64,000 bases of DNA from Talpa occidentalis (Eukaryota > Chordata > Mammalia > Eulipotyphla > Talpidae): contig NW_026555331.1 of the NCBI RefSeq assembly GCF_014898055.3, forward strand, positions 110,295,194-110,359,193. Direction: 5' to 3'. Position 1 is the stretch's first letter, and each line of letters begins with the position of its first letter. This document shows, one piece after another, positions 1 through 12,720 of this stretch. The notes under the pieces were generated by a model that saw only the letters and a program-made list of their open reading frames with translations, had not been told where the DNA came from and made no database searches. A program made the position numbers and the translations under genes.

Positions 1-239
1 CTAGACAGTATCATTGTGAGACTTAAATGAGACCAGATATGTGAATGGTGTCATAAAAGGGAGCTCAACATTAGCATATTGCTCTTCCCTATACCTCATT
101 CTACTTGAAAATGGTAAACCTTTTTATTTTTACACTTCAAATTTCTCTCCCACAAGATTGTAAGGATTCTACAAGAACCCTATTTTGTTCACATCCACCT
201 TTTTGGAGCCCAGGAGAGTTCCTGACATATGCTAAATAT

Positions 240-1200
240 CTTTAACTATTTTCAGAGTTTATACATTCAATTCTTTAATCCATAAATATTTATAGCATAC
301 CTGTTATGTGCCAGACACTTTCCTAGTTGCTGAGGATACAACAGTGGCCGAAATTAATAAAATAATCCCTGCCTTTGTGGAGGCAAATGCACAAATACAT
401 GAATAGATTGTATATGGTGATAAGGAGAAAAATAAAACAAAATGGAGACAGGAAGTGTGGGGGCAGCCAGGGCAACTTAAAACATTAATTGAGTGTTGAA
501 GTCTTACTGATGTAGTGACATTTGAGCAGAGACTTCAAGGAAATGAGGACAAATTCATGCAGATATCCGGGTTAAATCTGAAGAACAATGTAAATATTTG
601 TTGGAAAAATAAATGAAAAAAAAAAGTGGACAGAGCATTCCAAAATGTGGGAACATTTGACCAAAAACCTAATGGAATTAAGTAGAAGGTTTGTGTGGGC
701 AATATTAAATGGACCAATCTAACAGAAATAATCAGGACCTAGAATATCAAAAAAGAATTTGTATTTTAGGGGCCTCCCTGGTAACACAAGGGGTTAAGTC
801 TCAGCACTATCAAGCTATCGCCAGTCACTGCAGCATGAGTTCAATCCCCAGCCAGGGAGCTAATCCACATAGTGCAGCAGACCTCTCCTGTCTGCTCCCC
901 TTAAAAGTGTATTTCAGTAGATCTGCCTATTCTGCTTCCCACTCTGTTTCTGGTGAACCCTCTCATCCCCAGTCCCCACACCTCTGGCCAGTACCCCAAT
1001 TCTTGTATGCATAAATAAATAGAAATAAATCATTTTTTTAAAAAAAGAATTTGTGTTTTATCTTATGGACAATGGTGAATGACTGCAGGCTTTTGAGCAG
1101 GAGGGTGTGACAGGATCAAAAATAGAACTTCAGAAAGCATAATTAGGTACAGCACCAGGAAGCATTAAAGGGAGAAGACAGCAGTTCCTTCACTGACATC
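240..1200 (-). repeat. LINE L2 3' region, antisense, interrupted by a SINE
   Basis: The segments ATGTGCCAGACACTTTCCTA, GTGATAAGGAGAAAAATAAA, GTGACATTTGAGCAGAGACT and, after the SINE, TTTTGAGCAGGAGGGTGTGA follow the order of the reverse complement of the L2 3' region as I recall it. The SINE at 769-1040 splits it. Edges are approximate. Confidence 0.7.
769..1040 (+). repeat. tRNA-derived SINE (GCCTCCCTGGTGG family)
   Basis: The element has a complete head (GGCCTCCCTGGT, then AAGGGGTTAAG), the internal CAGCAGACCTCTCCTGTC block and an AATAAATA-type tail. It is flanked by 20-bp direct repeats at 749-768 and 1041-1060 (AAAAAAGAATTTGT then A/G TTTTA, one mismatch), the hallmark of L1-driven insertion. 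Confidence 0.93.
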
Positions 1201-3020
1201 TAGCTTGATATCATGGTAAACTATCAAAAGAACATGCTCAGCAAATAGTTGGACCTATAGGCCTGCAGTTAAGAGAGAAAGGTAAGGGCCTGAGACTTAA
1301 TGGCACACAGTCTGTTTAAATCCTAACAGCTGATTGTAATCATTTTCCAAGAGTCGCAGACTCTGTGAGCAACAAAAGATCTTGTTAGAATTTTACTTCT
1401 GGCCTGAAAACTAGTAGAACATTCCTCTTTGGAATTTTCCAAGTTTCGGCCAAGACTAGACAATCAAAGTCAGCAGTAATGAGAATGATATGCAAGCTCC
1501 AGCAGGGAGACAGACCAACAAATCCTTAAAGGTGGGGTACAACGTGCCTTGGGAAGCTTAGAATCACAAGAAATATGGAAGAACATATATCATACCAGAT
1601 GCTTCAGCCTTATGGGAGGGCTTTTGTTTAAAAAGTGTGCTGTGTGAAATGATTTAGGCACCCTTCAAAAAGCAACATGCCAATGATTCATCCTGTCTGA
1701 AAAAAACACACCGTCCCTCACATTTGACTTTTCAATCTAATACTGACTGGAAATATCAAAAAGAAAACAAAAGTGATTTTTTTTTGTCATTTAGAATGAT
1801 TTCTCATTCACCTGCCAGTTAACAGGAAGGGGGTCTCACCTGCTCAGTGAAAACTGAGGAGTGAGCTTTGTAAAAGGCAGAGAAAAGTTGCAGGAGACAG
1901 CTGCAGATTTATATAAGTTTCTGGAGTCCTACCGATGTGCTTTGTGGCTATATGAAAGTGGAAATCTACCACTGAGAAAAAATAAAATGTTATTGAAATA
2001 AATTTGGTTCTCACCAGTAAAAGCAAAGGGCTGCCATTTTGTCTGGAATCCTGATCAGGTGTATTTGGTGTCTATTATTAGCCATTTCTCCTGGGAAAGA
2101 AAGAGAGGCAAAAGAGAGGGCCTCCTTAACTTGAAACACATTATTTTAGCTCAGGAATCTTTAAATATTTTGCACACATAAATCCCAAAAGATTGTTTTA
2201 ACTATTTAAGTCAAGTATCCAGACCATGTAAAAATTTGTCACATGCCCTCCCCTAGCCCAAAGGCCATTTATGGCTGATTTATCCATTCTAGGATCTATC
2301 TAATTCTGGGCCATACACTGCATGTGGTTGTCATATCCTTTATATCTCTTTTGACTAGAACATGCATTCCTAATGGGGTAATATTGTTTCCAAGAAGTGA
2401 AAATTGTTTCTTTGGGATCATAAAAATCTTACTATTTTTATATACAAAGCACAGATACACCAAGTATATAAACATATACATGGTATACCTGTGATGTTAC
2501 ATTTTAATAGGAGGGAGCAGTGATAACTAAAAAGTTTCCTGAGATGGGGTAGGGAGACAGATGTGCAATAAAAGAAAAAAAGTTGAGAAATATCGATGAA
2601 GAGTAATTTCCCATTCATGACACTGATGGAATTATGAGGTCCTCCAATCAATATTTCAATGTATTCCCTTATTTGCTTCCTAAGCAAGTTTTTCACAGCC
2701 CAGAGCAATGCTCATTATAAGACTTAGGATGAGAGGGATGAAGACTTCAAATGTGCTGCCCAGCTGTGAAGAGTGTGGTTAGCTAAGATTCCTCTAGGTC
2801 TCCCTTCAGCTTTCCAGCACAGTTCACACACTTCGCAAAATGCTTCTTACCAATGAGTAAGTGAGACTGGGGTGCAAGAGTCTGGCAATTTCCATCCAAC
2901 ATAAGGACTTGTAAGGGGACACCTTGGCTCTGGGCTCCCACAAGAGCTGATCATGTCAAGTGACTACAACTGCCCGACACTGCCTTCTCCCTTTTCATGT
3001 CTGTCACTCCCTACACTTTT
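1201..3020. other. No gene or clear repeat recognised
   Basis: The stretch is AT-rich with only short scattered open frames. It includes an untidy pyrimidine-rich patch near 2990-3030. Nothing supports a gene. Confidence 0.5.
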
Positions 3021-3025
3021 TCAGC

Positions 3026-3100
3026 TTGGTTTTTCTCCTGAAAAACCAAAAAAAAACCAAAAAAAAACCAAAACTTTGGTTTTTCTCCTGAAAAACCAAA
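3026..3100. repeat. Duplicated hairpin (two copies of the same inverted repeat)
   Basis: TTGGTTTTTC-TCCT-GAAAAACCAA at 3026-3049 recurs at 3075-3100 with 11-bp arms (TTTGGTTTTTC and GAAAAACCAAA), separated by A-runs broken by ACC. Each copy is a near-perfect stem with a 4-base loop, and any arm can pair with the complementary arm of the other copy. Confidence 0.85.
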
Positions 3101-3142
3101 CTGAGCTATTCTTCAGAGATCATATTTAAGGACGGGTAAGCA

Positions 3143-3405
3143 AGGCCTCCATGGTGACGCAAGGGGTTAAGCACAGCTCTATGAAGCTATTGGCAGCCAC
3201 TGCAGCACAAGTTTGATCCCTAGGCAGGGAAGTGACTCACATGGCGCAGCAGACCTCTCCTGTCTTGCCGCTGCTCCCCTTAGCAGTGTATTTCAGTAGA
3301 TCTGCCTGTTCTGCTCCCCACTCTGTCTCTGGTGAATCTTCTCACCCCCTGCATCTCTGGCCTGCACCCTAGCTCTTGTATGCATAAATAAATCCTTAAA
3401 AAAAA
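3143..3405 (+). repeat. tRNA-derived SINE, older subfamily
   Basis: Head GGCCTCCATGGTGACGCAAGGGGTTAAG, centre CAGACCTCTCCTGTC and tail ATGCATAAATAAATCC are present. Imperfect flanking repeats GGGTAAGCA and AGGTAGGCA fit an old insertion. Confidence 0.9.
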
Positions 3406-3676
3406 TAGGTAGGCAGGGAAATGATTGCCTTAGAACTATTTGTAACCTCTAAGTCTTCACTACATAGGTGGAAGGAACCAATCAGGGTTGAATTTGAGAA
3501 GCAGAATACCAGGAAATATATATTTAATGAAGAATATGTTATAGGGATTTGGTTGTACTCAACTGGAGGAGCTGTTTGCACCCCTATGTGAGGCTCTTGC
3601 TTCTTTACTATGTTTGGTGCTAAAGCCTGAAATTCTCAGAGAAGGTACTTGGGAACAAAATATTGTTATAAGACAG

Positions 3677-3977
3677 GGCCTCCCCGGTGGCGCAGCGGTT
3701 GAGCGCTGGGTTGCGAAGCTGCCCGCAGCCTCTGCAGCGCCGGTTCAATCCCCCGCTGCTCCCCGGCCACCAGAGGAGGGTCCCGCATGGCGCGCAGACC
3801 TCTCCTGCCACCCGCTGCTCCCCTCAGCAGTGTACTTCGGTCCTTCTGCCTGTTCTGCTCCCCGCTCTGGCTCTGGTGAATTCTCTCACCCTCCCGCGCT
3901 TCTGACTGTACCCAGTGCTTGTATGCATGTATGTATAAATCAATCAATCAATAAAAATAAATAAATAAATTTAAAAA
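3677..3977 (+). repeat. tRNA-derived SINE, young GC-rich subfamily
   Basis: Perfect 20-bp target-site duplications (AAAATATTGTTATAAGACAG) lie at 3657-3676 and 3978-3997. The RNA polymerase III A box TGGCGCAGCGG is at 3688-3698 and the B box GGTTCAATCCC at 3742-3752. This is the best-preserved copy in the window and retains many CpGs, so it inserted recently relative to the others. Open frames through it are not genes. Confidence 0.96.
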
Positions 3978-3997
3978 AAAATATTGTTATAAGACAG

Positions 3998-4933
3998 ATG
4001 GGGTCTAGGCATGGGTGGTTTGGTGAAGGGAAAAAAAATTTTTAAATATGTTTTTAAAAGTATTAAAATATATGCATAAAAGGAAAACTTCACTTGCATT
4101 AATGCAAGATGTAAAAATAAAGCTGCTTTGTTTACATTAGTAAAAAAAACAAATAAACAAAAATACTGGCTGTGAAGGGGGGAGCTAAGGAGCAAATTGG
4201 AGCCCACCAGGATGGATTGGGATCTATAATATCTTACTGCTCTAAGCCCCCAGTTTCAATGGTACAGTTATCTGTAGGAGAAGCTGGTGTCCTTTCACCA
4301 TAGCTAAACACATATCTGGTTCAGAGTCAGAGAGATTGGAGAAAAAGGAGACCCAGCCTCTGTTCTACTCACAGCAATATGAGTCAGCAGTAAACATCAA
4401 TATTGATGAATTACGATAGCATCTGTATCCTGCACCAATCTTCCAAGTGCAAAGAGAATAAAGTTGCCACTTTACTGTTTTGCTTTTCTCTTCCAATCTT
4501 GCACAAAATGTTTCTTGAAACCAGAGTTACGCAGACAAGGTAATTCTGGGTGCTGTAGTTTCCACTTAACTGAGCTGATATACAAGTCCACCCAGTAGGG
4601 GTCTTCATACCCAGTTTAAGATCCACTGATTTAACCAAGGACAAACCAGGCCAGAGAATATTTTTATAAGTTGTACTTGGGAGTTTAGAATTATATTTTG
4701 AGCCTTGATACATATCCTAAGAGTAAACATGTTCAACCTAAATTCTGAAATTCAGCCATGAAGCAGGGAGTAGAGTATGTGTGAGAGCCGGGGGAGGTGA
4801 GGGGAAGGCATAGGAGAAGCATTTGGTTTTACAGGTCTGGGGTTGAGGAATGACTATTGGCTTTTAATCTCCTTGAATTCAATTTCATCATTTGTAAAAG
4901 GGACTGATAATACATAATTGCAAGGTTCAGCAA
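3998..4933. other. No gene recognised
   Basis: This is ordinary AT-rich intergenic sequence between two SINEs; I see no coding signal or confidently classed repeat. Confidence 0.5.
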
Positions 4934-4948
4934 AAACTGCATTCCACA

Positions 4949-5197
4949 GGCCTCCCTGGTGGCACAGGCAGTTGAGCGCAGCCTCTGCAGTGCCGGTTCG
5001 ATCCCCACCGGCCAAGGAGATACCCACATGGCGGGACAGACCTCTCTTGTCTCGCCTGCTGCTCCCCTCAGCAGTGTATTTCAGTCAATCTGCCTGTTCT
5101 GTTCCCTGTCTGTCTCTGGTGAATCCTCTCACCCTCCCGCACATCTGACCTATACCCCGGTTCTTGTATAAATAAACAAATCTTAAAAAAAAAAAAC
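4949..5197 (+). repeat. tRNA-derived SINE
   Basis: Head GGCCTCCCTGGTGGCACAGG, B-box-like GGTTCGATCCCC and tail AAATAAACAAATC are present. The flanking repeats AAACTGCATTCCACA (4934-4948) and AAACTACATTACACA (5198-5212) differ at two positions. Confidence 0.93.
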
Positions 5198-5723
5198 AAA
5201 CTACATTACACAAATAGATAATGCACACAGAGCCCAAAGGAAGAATGCCAGGATATAGAAAGTGCTTAATAAATGGCATCTGTGATTTTAAGGATGTTTT
5301 ATAGCTTCCAGATTAATACAAGCATGTTGAGATCTTAGATATGCTGAATCTTTGGAGGATCACACAAGGCAAAGACTGTTTATGCCAGAGTTTAGGCCTC
5401 AAAGAACAATCAATTCATGTCCCCTAAAAACAGTTCTCCATGTCCTTGACTTGCAAGAATAGAAGGAAAAAACCTGATGGTCCCTATTGGTTAGCTTCCT
5501 ATTGTCATCCACAGCCGCAACAGATAGCAGTCACTAGGAAACCATGTTCCAGGTTACTATTGCAATTCAGTGTTTCCTGGAGGCAGTTGCCTCCTTCATG
5601 CCTCAGAGAGTTGGAATCGATTTGGGAATCATGCAGGCAAATAAAGTTGTGAAGGATGGGGAAAAGGTCACCCCTGTCCTGTCATAATTGGAATCTCTCC
5701 ATCCCTGGTTCTCTCTCTCTCTC

Positions 5724-6007
5724 ATTTTTAAGATGTATTTATTTATGCATACAAGAACTGGAATGTATGCAGTTCTTGAGGTGCAGGGGTGTGGGAGGAG
5801 TGATAGGATTCACCAGAGAGAGTGGGGAGCAGAACAGGCAGATCTACTGAAATACACTGCTGAGGGGAGCAGCAGGCAAGATAGGAAAGGTCTGCTGCAC
5901 CACTGGGTCAGCTCCCTGGCCTGATGGCTAGGGATTGCACTCATGCTGCAGTGGCTGGCGATAGCTTGATAGCTCTGTCTTTAACCCCTGCACCACCAGG
6001 GAGGCCC
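5724..6007 (-). repeat. tRNA-derived SINE, antisense
   Basis: The tail (ATTTATTTATGCATACAAG) comes first and the head (CACCACCAGGGAGGCCC) last on this strand. Flanks ATCCCTGGTTCTCT and ATCTCTGGTTCTCT are the target-site duplication. Confidence 0.92.
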
Positions 6008-6069
6008 TTGATCTCTGGTTCTCTTACACCAATAAATAACTTAGAGACACACACAAATATTTGGTTAGA

Positions 6070-6640
6070 ATGTACTTAGTCCTGAATTAGTCAAGACTCT
6101 GTGATTGCAAGAAACAGAAGCCCAAGTCAAACCAGCTACAAACAAATAAACAAGTAAACAAGGATGAAGAAAGTAAGGGGGGATCATGGAGTAAGGTTGT
6201 TGACTATTGGTTTATTGTTTATTTGGCTATTGCAATGGGAGATAGACCTCAGGATTCCAGGGATTTAACAATGAGGTTAAATATCTAGCTACTTCTTTAT
6301 CTCTATCTCTGTTCTATTTCTATGCTGCCTTCTTTACTACTATAGGTGGGCTAGCTCTACCTTAGAGTGGAAAAGAAATAAACATGATTCAGACAATTCC
6401 TGGTTATTTCATCTCAATCTAGTGACACAGCTTCCTTCTCCCATAGTCCATATGTAAAATCCCAGGGAAAGGCTCTGATTGGCTTATTTTCATCCATAAA
6501 CACATTTCTAAACAATCACTGTGACCAAGTGATTGGATGAATCTATGGAGACCTTAGTTGGCCAAGTCTGGATCTAATGTTCATCTTGATTGTGAAGACT
6601 GGTTTGACAGCCTACTGAAGCCACAAAGAGAAGAAGTGAA
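6070..6640. repeat. Ancient interspersed repeat, family not assigned
   Basis: GATTGCAAGAAACAGAAGCC near the start and CTCTGATTGGC...CAATCACTGTGACCAAG near the end resemble a common mammalian repeat in which these blocks occur in this order. I cannot name the family with confidence. Confidence 0.4.
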
Positions 6641-7214
6641 TCATTTCCCCCAGATGAAATAGTATTGTACCAGAAGAGTTTCTGAACAGACACAACTGAC
6701 AGGTATCCATTAAAGATCTTTATTGTATTAAGGTCTTGTTTTGTATTCTAGCTAATGTCTCTGAAAACAGAAAGGAATGGAAAAACTCTGTGTTGGCAGG
6801 AAGAGGAAAAAGTATACAGAAGATTGGAGCTAACTGAATATGATTGTCATTAAAATTCTTTTGGAGGTATTTAATCTCTGCAAATGTGATTCTCATGTTT
6901 ACTTCTACTAGCATCTTATCCTCAGGGGATGAGAGTAGCACCTACCAAACAAAGCTTCCATGAGGATTACATGAGCTAATGCAGGCAGTATAAAGGTTGA
7001 TGCACAGAAATCTATTTTTATAAATAACCTGCGTAGTTTCACTTAGCATCCATATCCCCGAAAAACACAGTGGGGGCTCTTTACTGCAAATACCTATGAC
7101 TTTCTGCCTAAGGTTATTTTTCTGACCAGGGAAACTCATTCAGAGAGTTAATGCCCTCAACTGACAGGAGTTAGTGAATAAACAATACAGTTCCTCATCT
7201 CTCAGTGAGGCAAC

Positions 7215-7400
7215 TGAGCTCCCCAGTATGACAGGTTCTAATTGACTCATTTGAGAACATGCCTTTTGGGGGAAATTTCTTTCCTGTCTGCCTTACTACT
7301 CCCACTCCCCAACCAGTATTTCCTGAAATAACCTCATAAATAAACTACTTGCTCTTGAATCCTTGACTCAGGATCTGCCTTTGGGAACCTAAAGTAAGAC
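7215..7400 (+). repeat. Possible 3' end of an old LTR
   Basis: AATAAACTACTTGCTCTTGA followed by CCTTGACTCAGGATCTGCCT and GGGAACCTAAAGTAAGACA resembles the polyadenylation-site-to-end segment of a MaLR/ERVL-type LTR. No 5' end was found. Confidence 0.4.
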
Positions 7401-9537
7401 AATAAGTTTGTAAAGAAAATATGTGGGAGAATATGCACTGGAATGTTCACCATTGTTACTCTACAACTGGGGCGATTATAAATGATTTTATTTTTTTAAT
7501 CTATATTTAAATATTTTCCACAAATAGGAACATGAATAGCAATCAATTGATTATTCAAACAGTGTAAAATTGTAGACCTGGTTTTTAGACTCTGCAGGGC
7601 CTGAGCACCTTTCTCTGCTGCCTGCTTCTAACTCTGTACCTAGGAAACAAGTCTTGTTACTTCTGCACACACTAAATCCATTCCTAGCACCACACCTTCA
7701 TTTAGACCTAAGTCAGCACTTTCTAGTAATCCAACTTCATCCATAAGGCCTCACATGATTCATTCAGCCCATGATGATTTTATGTCCTTTTCTCCTAAAA
7801 ATTTTTTGCTATTATCAGTCTCCTATGCCCTACATCATTTTAAAGAAATGAGTAAAATATTACTTTGGTATGTGTCTCTCAACTTTCTAGAAAATTTGGA
7901 TCAGTAGCAGAACTTCTTACAATACAAAAAATGGTGGTGGGTCAATTCAAGATAAACTACTGCCCCTAACCCCTAGTTTTTTAAGATAATATTTGAGCTG
8001 AATCTGCTGTTTTAGTCTTTAACAAAAGATCTCTTTCACAGGATAGTAGCAATGGGGGAAGAAAAGGAAAGAAACAGAAGCTGACTCTGATGCACTCATT
8101 CCACCATCCATAAATGATCTTTTCATGAGGACACAGCAGATAAGGAGGGAAGGAAGACAAAAGGCATTCTTGACTTGGGAATAAAATAGCAGCTTCCCCC
8201 CCTGTGTCTGATTCAGTTACTCAGAATGGCTTTCTTATGGCTGTGACTCTTGTGAATTATGTGTATCTCTCTTTCTCTTCGCCCCAGGCTTCATACTAAA
8301 GACAAGACGCAGCTGCCAGGGCCTCCAGGGATTTCCCAGCAGTCTACTATGGTGAAATAAAATACCATGTTATGCTGGAAAACTAGCTGGTCCTTTCTTC
8401 ACATGGGCTGTGCTATCTCATGACCAGGATAAAGGATCCCAGACTTGGACATAAGTGCTTCTTCTAAGATTTGTGGCATGGTCTTCCAGACAGTACTCAG
8501 TCTTTCTGTGTGTCCTCTTCCCTGCATGATATTGATAATCATCTTCTAAAAGAATCATATATGTTTATATAATACATGCATACACCACCTTCTTGAAATA
8601 CTGTCCAGCAGGAGGGTATTTGGTTACCATTAAAGTAACTATTATACTTCCAAGGAAAGAGAGAGTCTGTGGCCCTGTTGCCACAGATGACTTGGGACTT
8701 TGACAGGGTTGTGATCCTCCCTGTTTGCATCTCTGGTGTCATTACTACCAGAAGGATCGCATTATATAAATGGGCTGAGGTTTATACATAATGATTGGTT
8801 GAACTGTATCTGATGTTGCAATCTCAGCTTTATCTGCTCCAAAGGAAAATGGAGCCAGCTAAAATAGATCTATAGCCCTGCAGAGAAACTTGGAGCATAC
8901 TGGTGTAATGTTGGAAAGGTATCAAACTGGAGGCTCTCTCAAGGTAAACAGACTAAATCTTATTAGAGACTGAGGCTGAAGCTAAACATCATGTCTCATC
9001 TTTAGAACCTGATTTCAGTCTTTACATAATATTCTAGGCTTCAAAGCCCAGTGAAGGGTTGGGTGAGCCTATAGTACAGAAGAGGGAATCATCTAAGAAA
9101 TTACTGAGTTGTTCTTCTGATGACATAGTTCTCCAAGTGTTGACAGACAGCCCTCCTTACACATTCCTTCTTTCTTCTCCCATTTTACCCCTATTAGCCA
9201 GCTGAAAGAATAAAGGTCCCCCTTCTTGTTGGTTATAGTATGTATTCTGCTCTTTATTAGACTAAATTCATCAGATGCTAAGATTCTAATTTCTTTCTGA
9301 TCTCTCTGTGGGGTGTATATTAGAGAATAGGTAAGGATCAAATTGGTGACACAAATGTTAATTTATATTCAATCAAAAAATAGGTCCTTCTGGGAGCACA
9401 CAAGTAAAATTTGAAAGTAGTTCAATTTACAAGTGAGGGGCAAAGGTGAAGTTATTTATTTTTTTGGTAATAGGTGTGCACAGTAGAGTTTTTTGTAATA
9501 GGTGCACAATAATGCAGGGATAGGTGCTGCATTATTA
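7401..9537. other. No gene or clear repeat recognised
   Basis: Mixed sequence with short open frames on both strands, none with family resemblance or splice-supported structure. Confidence 0.5.
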
Positions 9538-10165
9538 TTTTTTTGGGGTTTTTTATTATAAATTTTATTTTTATATTCCCCATACAATTGCGACCCCCCA
9601 TTCTGACCCCAATCCCTCCCCTCCCCGCCCCCCACCCCCCATAGAGTTTCTCTGGTTCATAGTTGTTTGTTGATTTTGATTTTTTCTTTCTTATAGTTAT
9701 TCTTTTTCCTGGTCCCTTATTTAAGTTTTCTAGATTCCTGCTATGAGTGAGACCATCCGGTATTTTCCTTTTTCTTTCTGGCTTATTTCGCTGAGCATGA
9801 TCCCTTCCAGCGCCATCCATGTTGCTGCAAATTGTATGTGTTTATCTTTTTTGAATGCTAAGTAATATGCCATGGTGTATATGTACCACATCTTCTTGAT
9901 CCAGTCATCTATTTTTGAGCATTTGGGTTGTTTCCAAAGCTTAGCTAGTGTAAACAGTGCTGCTATAAACATAGGGGTGCAGGTGCTCTTTGGAATTAAT
10001 GTTTCTGTGTCCTTTGGGTAAATACCTAGGAGTGGAATTGCTGGATCATATGGAAGCTCTATGTTTAGTAGGTCCAGAAATCTCCACACAGCTCTCCATA
10101 GTGGTTGGACCAGTTTGCACTCCCACCAACAGTGCAGGAGAGTTCCTTTTTCTCCACAACCTCGC
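9538..10165 (-). mobile_element. 5'-truncated L1 insertion (end of ORF2 and 3' UTR)
   Basis: On the minus strand this is the last part of L1 ORF2 followed by a G-rich 3' UTR (C-rich on the plus strand at 9592-9640) and a TTTATTATAAATTTTATTTT-type end. The ORF2 C-terminus is recognisable from phrases such as [20 protein letters not shown] and EGIMLSEISQ. Target-site duplications AGGTGCTGCATTATTA lie at 9522-9537 and 10166-10181, perfect over 16 bp, so both ends are exact. The copy is only 628 bp and cannot be autonomous. Confidence 0.95.
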
Positions 10166-10181
10166 AGGTGCTGCATTATTA

Positions 10182-11139
10182 AATTGAAAACATCCATGTC
10201 CATGTTGAAGGACATAATAGAAAGGAAATTACCAAATACAGCAAACATATAAACTATACCTTGTTACATAAACTATACTCATTGTTCAACTGTGACGTTA
10301 AAATGCTTTCCAAGTATTTTAATTTTTTAAGATTTCCAAATATAGTTAATGTTTGCAAGTTATATCAGTCCCCAAAAGAAGGGAAGTGAGAATAACCATC
10401 TTTTCATTTTATAGATGTGAAAACTAAAACTAAAAACACCCAACCCAACATGAGTCAGCTGGACTGATCAGAATAGAATGATGTAAAGTTGGACTAGAGG
10501 GAACAGAAATAGCACCCAGAAATCTGCTTTTTATATATCCTTGACCCCTCTGACTATATAACATCTTAGGAAGCCCTGGTATTATCCCCTGATACAACAG
10601 GAGAAATTTTTCCCTGCCCATCAGAGGAGAAGACAAAGAAGAGACAAATCCCTTGTCTTGGTTAAAGCAGGGACTCTGTTTTGTCCCCACTATGTGTATG
10701 CCCACCTTACCCTGCATGCTCTATGCCTACCTAACTCGGTACTTGACTTGGCTGTACTGAACTCTGAAAGAAAGAAAAAAAGCAAAGAAGGAGAGAGGAA
10801 GAGAGAGAGGGAGGGAAGATTTTGTGACTCCCATTTTGGCTTTGGAACCATTAAATCAATATTTCATCAAATGGTAGTGTCAGCCCCTTCAGAAGAGAAA
10901 AAAATAAACAAACAAAAACCAAACCAACCAAACAAACAAAACCTTAGCAACAACTATCTATAATTGTCCCTGAATAAAACAGCAATAATCTTAGTCTCTC
11001 CAGATTGACCAGGGACCGTATGCATTTGTTTCTAGTAAAGTCCCTTTCTAATACCTAGGTAAATAAATAAACAAGCAAACACAGGTATCATATATGAGCA
11101 AGGGTCTTCAACTACATCCACTGGGCTACATGTTCTTAA
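10182..11139. other. No gene recognised
   Basis: Includes a purine-rich stretch at 10766-10820 (GAAAGAAAGAAAAAAAGC and GAGAGAGAGGGAGGG) and an A/C-rich patch at 10900-10945; otherwise featureless. Confidence 0.5.
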
Positions 11140-11320
11140 AGGCATCGTTTCATTTGATCCTCGCTAAAACTCTGAGGTGAGTGTTGTTTTTTGTTCCCTT
11201 TTATATAGATAAGGAAACTGAGATTATAGATATGGAAACTGAGAGGTTAAGTAACTTGTCTAGGATCGCAGTTTGCAAATGAGAATTTTAAACCAAGTCT
11301 GTTTGAATTCAGCTCCTTGA
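11140..11320 (-). repeat. MIR SINE, antisense
   Basis: CATTTGATCCTCGCTAAAAC, GATAAGGAAACTGAG, GAGGTTAAGTAACTTGTC and AACCAAGTCTGTTTGAATTC occur in MIR antisense order. Confidence 0.75.
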
Positions 11321-11600
11321 ACGTCACGGCCTCTCTGTGTGTGATTCCTGTTCCCACTCTGATTTTTGACTCCTTTCCCCCTTTTCCTTCTCTTTTCTCT
11401 CAATTTCTGTATAGACAGTCCCAAATGATAATGATTCGATTTACAATGTGGGGCTTTAACTATAGTGGAAAGTAGTATGGATTCAGTAGAAGCTGTGCTT
11501 CAAATTTGGAATTCGGGCATTCTACTTTTCCATTTCGGTACTGTATTCAAAAAATTACATGAGATAATTAGTACTTCATTATAAAACAAATGTTATTTTC

Positions 11601-11914
11601 TTTTTTTTTTTTTTTTTTTAAAGATTTTATTTATTTATTTATTTGTTTGTTTGTTTATTTATTTATACAAGCACTGGGTACAGTCAGAAGCATGGGAGGG
11701 TGAGAGAATTCACCAGAGCCAGAGCGGGGAGCAGAGCAGGCAGAAGGACCGAAGTACACTGCTGAGGGGAGCAGCGGGCGGCAGGAGAGGTCTGCGTGCC
11801 ATGTGGGACCCTCCTCCGGTGACCAGGGAGCAGCCGGGGATTGAACCGGCACTGCAGAGGCTGCGGGCAGCTTCACAGCCCAGCGCTCAACCCCTGCACC
11901 ACCAGGGGAGGCCC
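11601..11914 (-). repeat. tRNA-derived SINE, young subfamily, antisense
   Basis: Perfect 18-bp duplications AAAACAAATGTTATTTTC lie at 11583-11600 and 11915-11932. The long poly(T)/(ATTT)n tail and intact head (CACCACCAGGGGAGGCCC) mark a recent, full-length copy. Confidence 0.96.
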
Positions 11915-11932
11915 AAAACAAATGTTATTTTC

Positions 11933-12559
11933 AATGATTTTGCCCAACTGTAGATTAATATAAGTATTCTGATCAGGTGTAAAGTGAACTAGGTTAAGCT
12001 TTGCTGTTTGGTAGGTTAGGTGTATTAAATGCATTTCAACTTACCATATTATCAATTTACAATGTGTTCATTGGTACGTAATCCCATCGTGTGTCAACCC
12101 TCTGCTTCTTCTTTCCTCTCTCTCTCCCTTTCCTCCCTCTTCACATGTTTTATCTATGCACCTCTTTCTTCACATGCTCCAAGGGGGCCCATGATTTAGA
12201 ACAATTTATCCTCAGAGAGCCTTGCCAATCCCAAATTCAAAGGCCAGGCAGGTATCCGACATCCCAGTCACCTGGTTACTGCCCAAAGTCACCACCTAAT
12301 TGCTGAGCACATTACAGACTCACAGATTCTTCTGAGGCTGGGGCCATCCATGCATTTTGTCACATGGATTTCAAAACAGCAATTATTAATTTAAAAACCA
12401 GTGTTTAGTAAAGGGTGCCTTTTAGATTTCATTAATTATTTTGTATAAATATGTGCTATCAATATACATAATTCACATGGGTTTTTCTATGGAAATACTC
12501 TGGCCGTCAAGATAATCCAGGCAGTAGTTGCACTTCCTCAATCCAGCAAGTATAGACAT
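11933..12559. other. No gene recognised
   Basis: AT-rich except a pyrimidine-rich stretch at 12105-12140. No coding or repeat assignment. Confidence 0.45.
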
Positions 12560-12720
12560 ACTTCTAATAACTAACACTTTAATAATGACTCTGTGCAAAC
12601 ATGTATTCAGTGGTTTACATACATTATCTTATTTAACCAAGGCTTATAAGGGTTAAATAATAACCTAGTTGTTACTTACTAGTAGGTGGCAGGGCCAGGC
12701 CTTCAATACAGGTGTGTTCA
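12560..12720 (-). repeat. Probable MIR relic, antisense
   Basis: TAATAATGACTCTGTGCAAA, TTTACATACATTATCTTATT and ACTAGTAGGTGGCAGGGCCA follow the antisense MIR layout in weathered form. Confidence 0.5.

Noticed and set aside
3614..3964. 116-codon open frame and overlapping frames on both strands
   Set aside because: They lie across a young SINE; the same peptide phrases recur at 11655, 35333 and other SINE copies.
9730..10248. 172-codon open frame on the minus strand
   Set aside because: It is the C-terminal end of L1 ORF2 inside a truncated L1 with exact target duplications, not a host gene.
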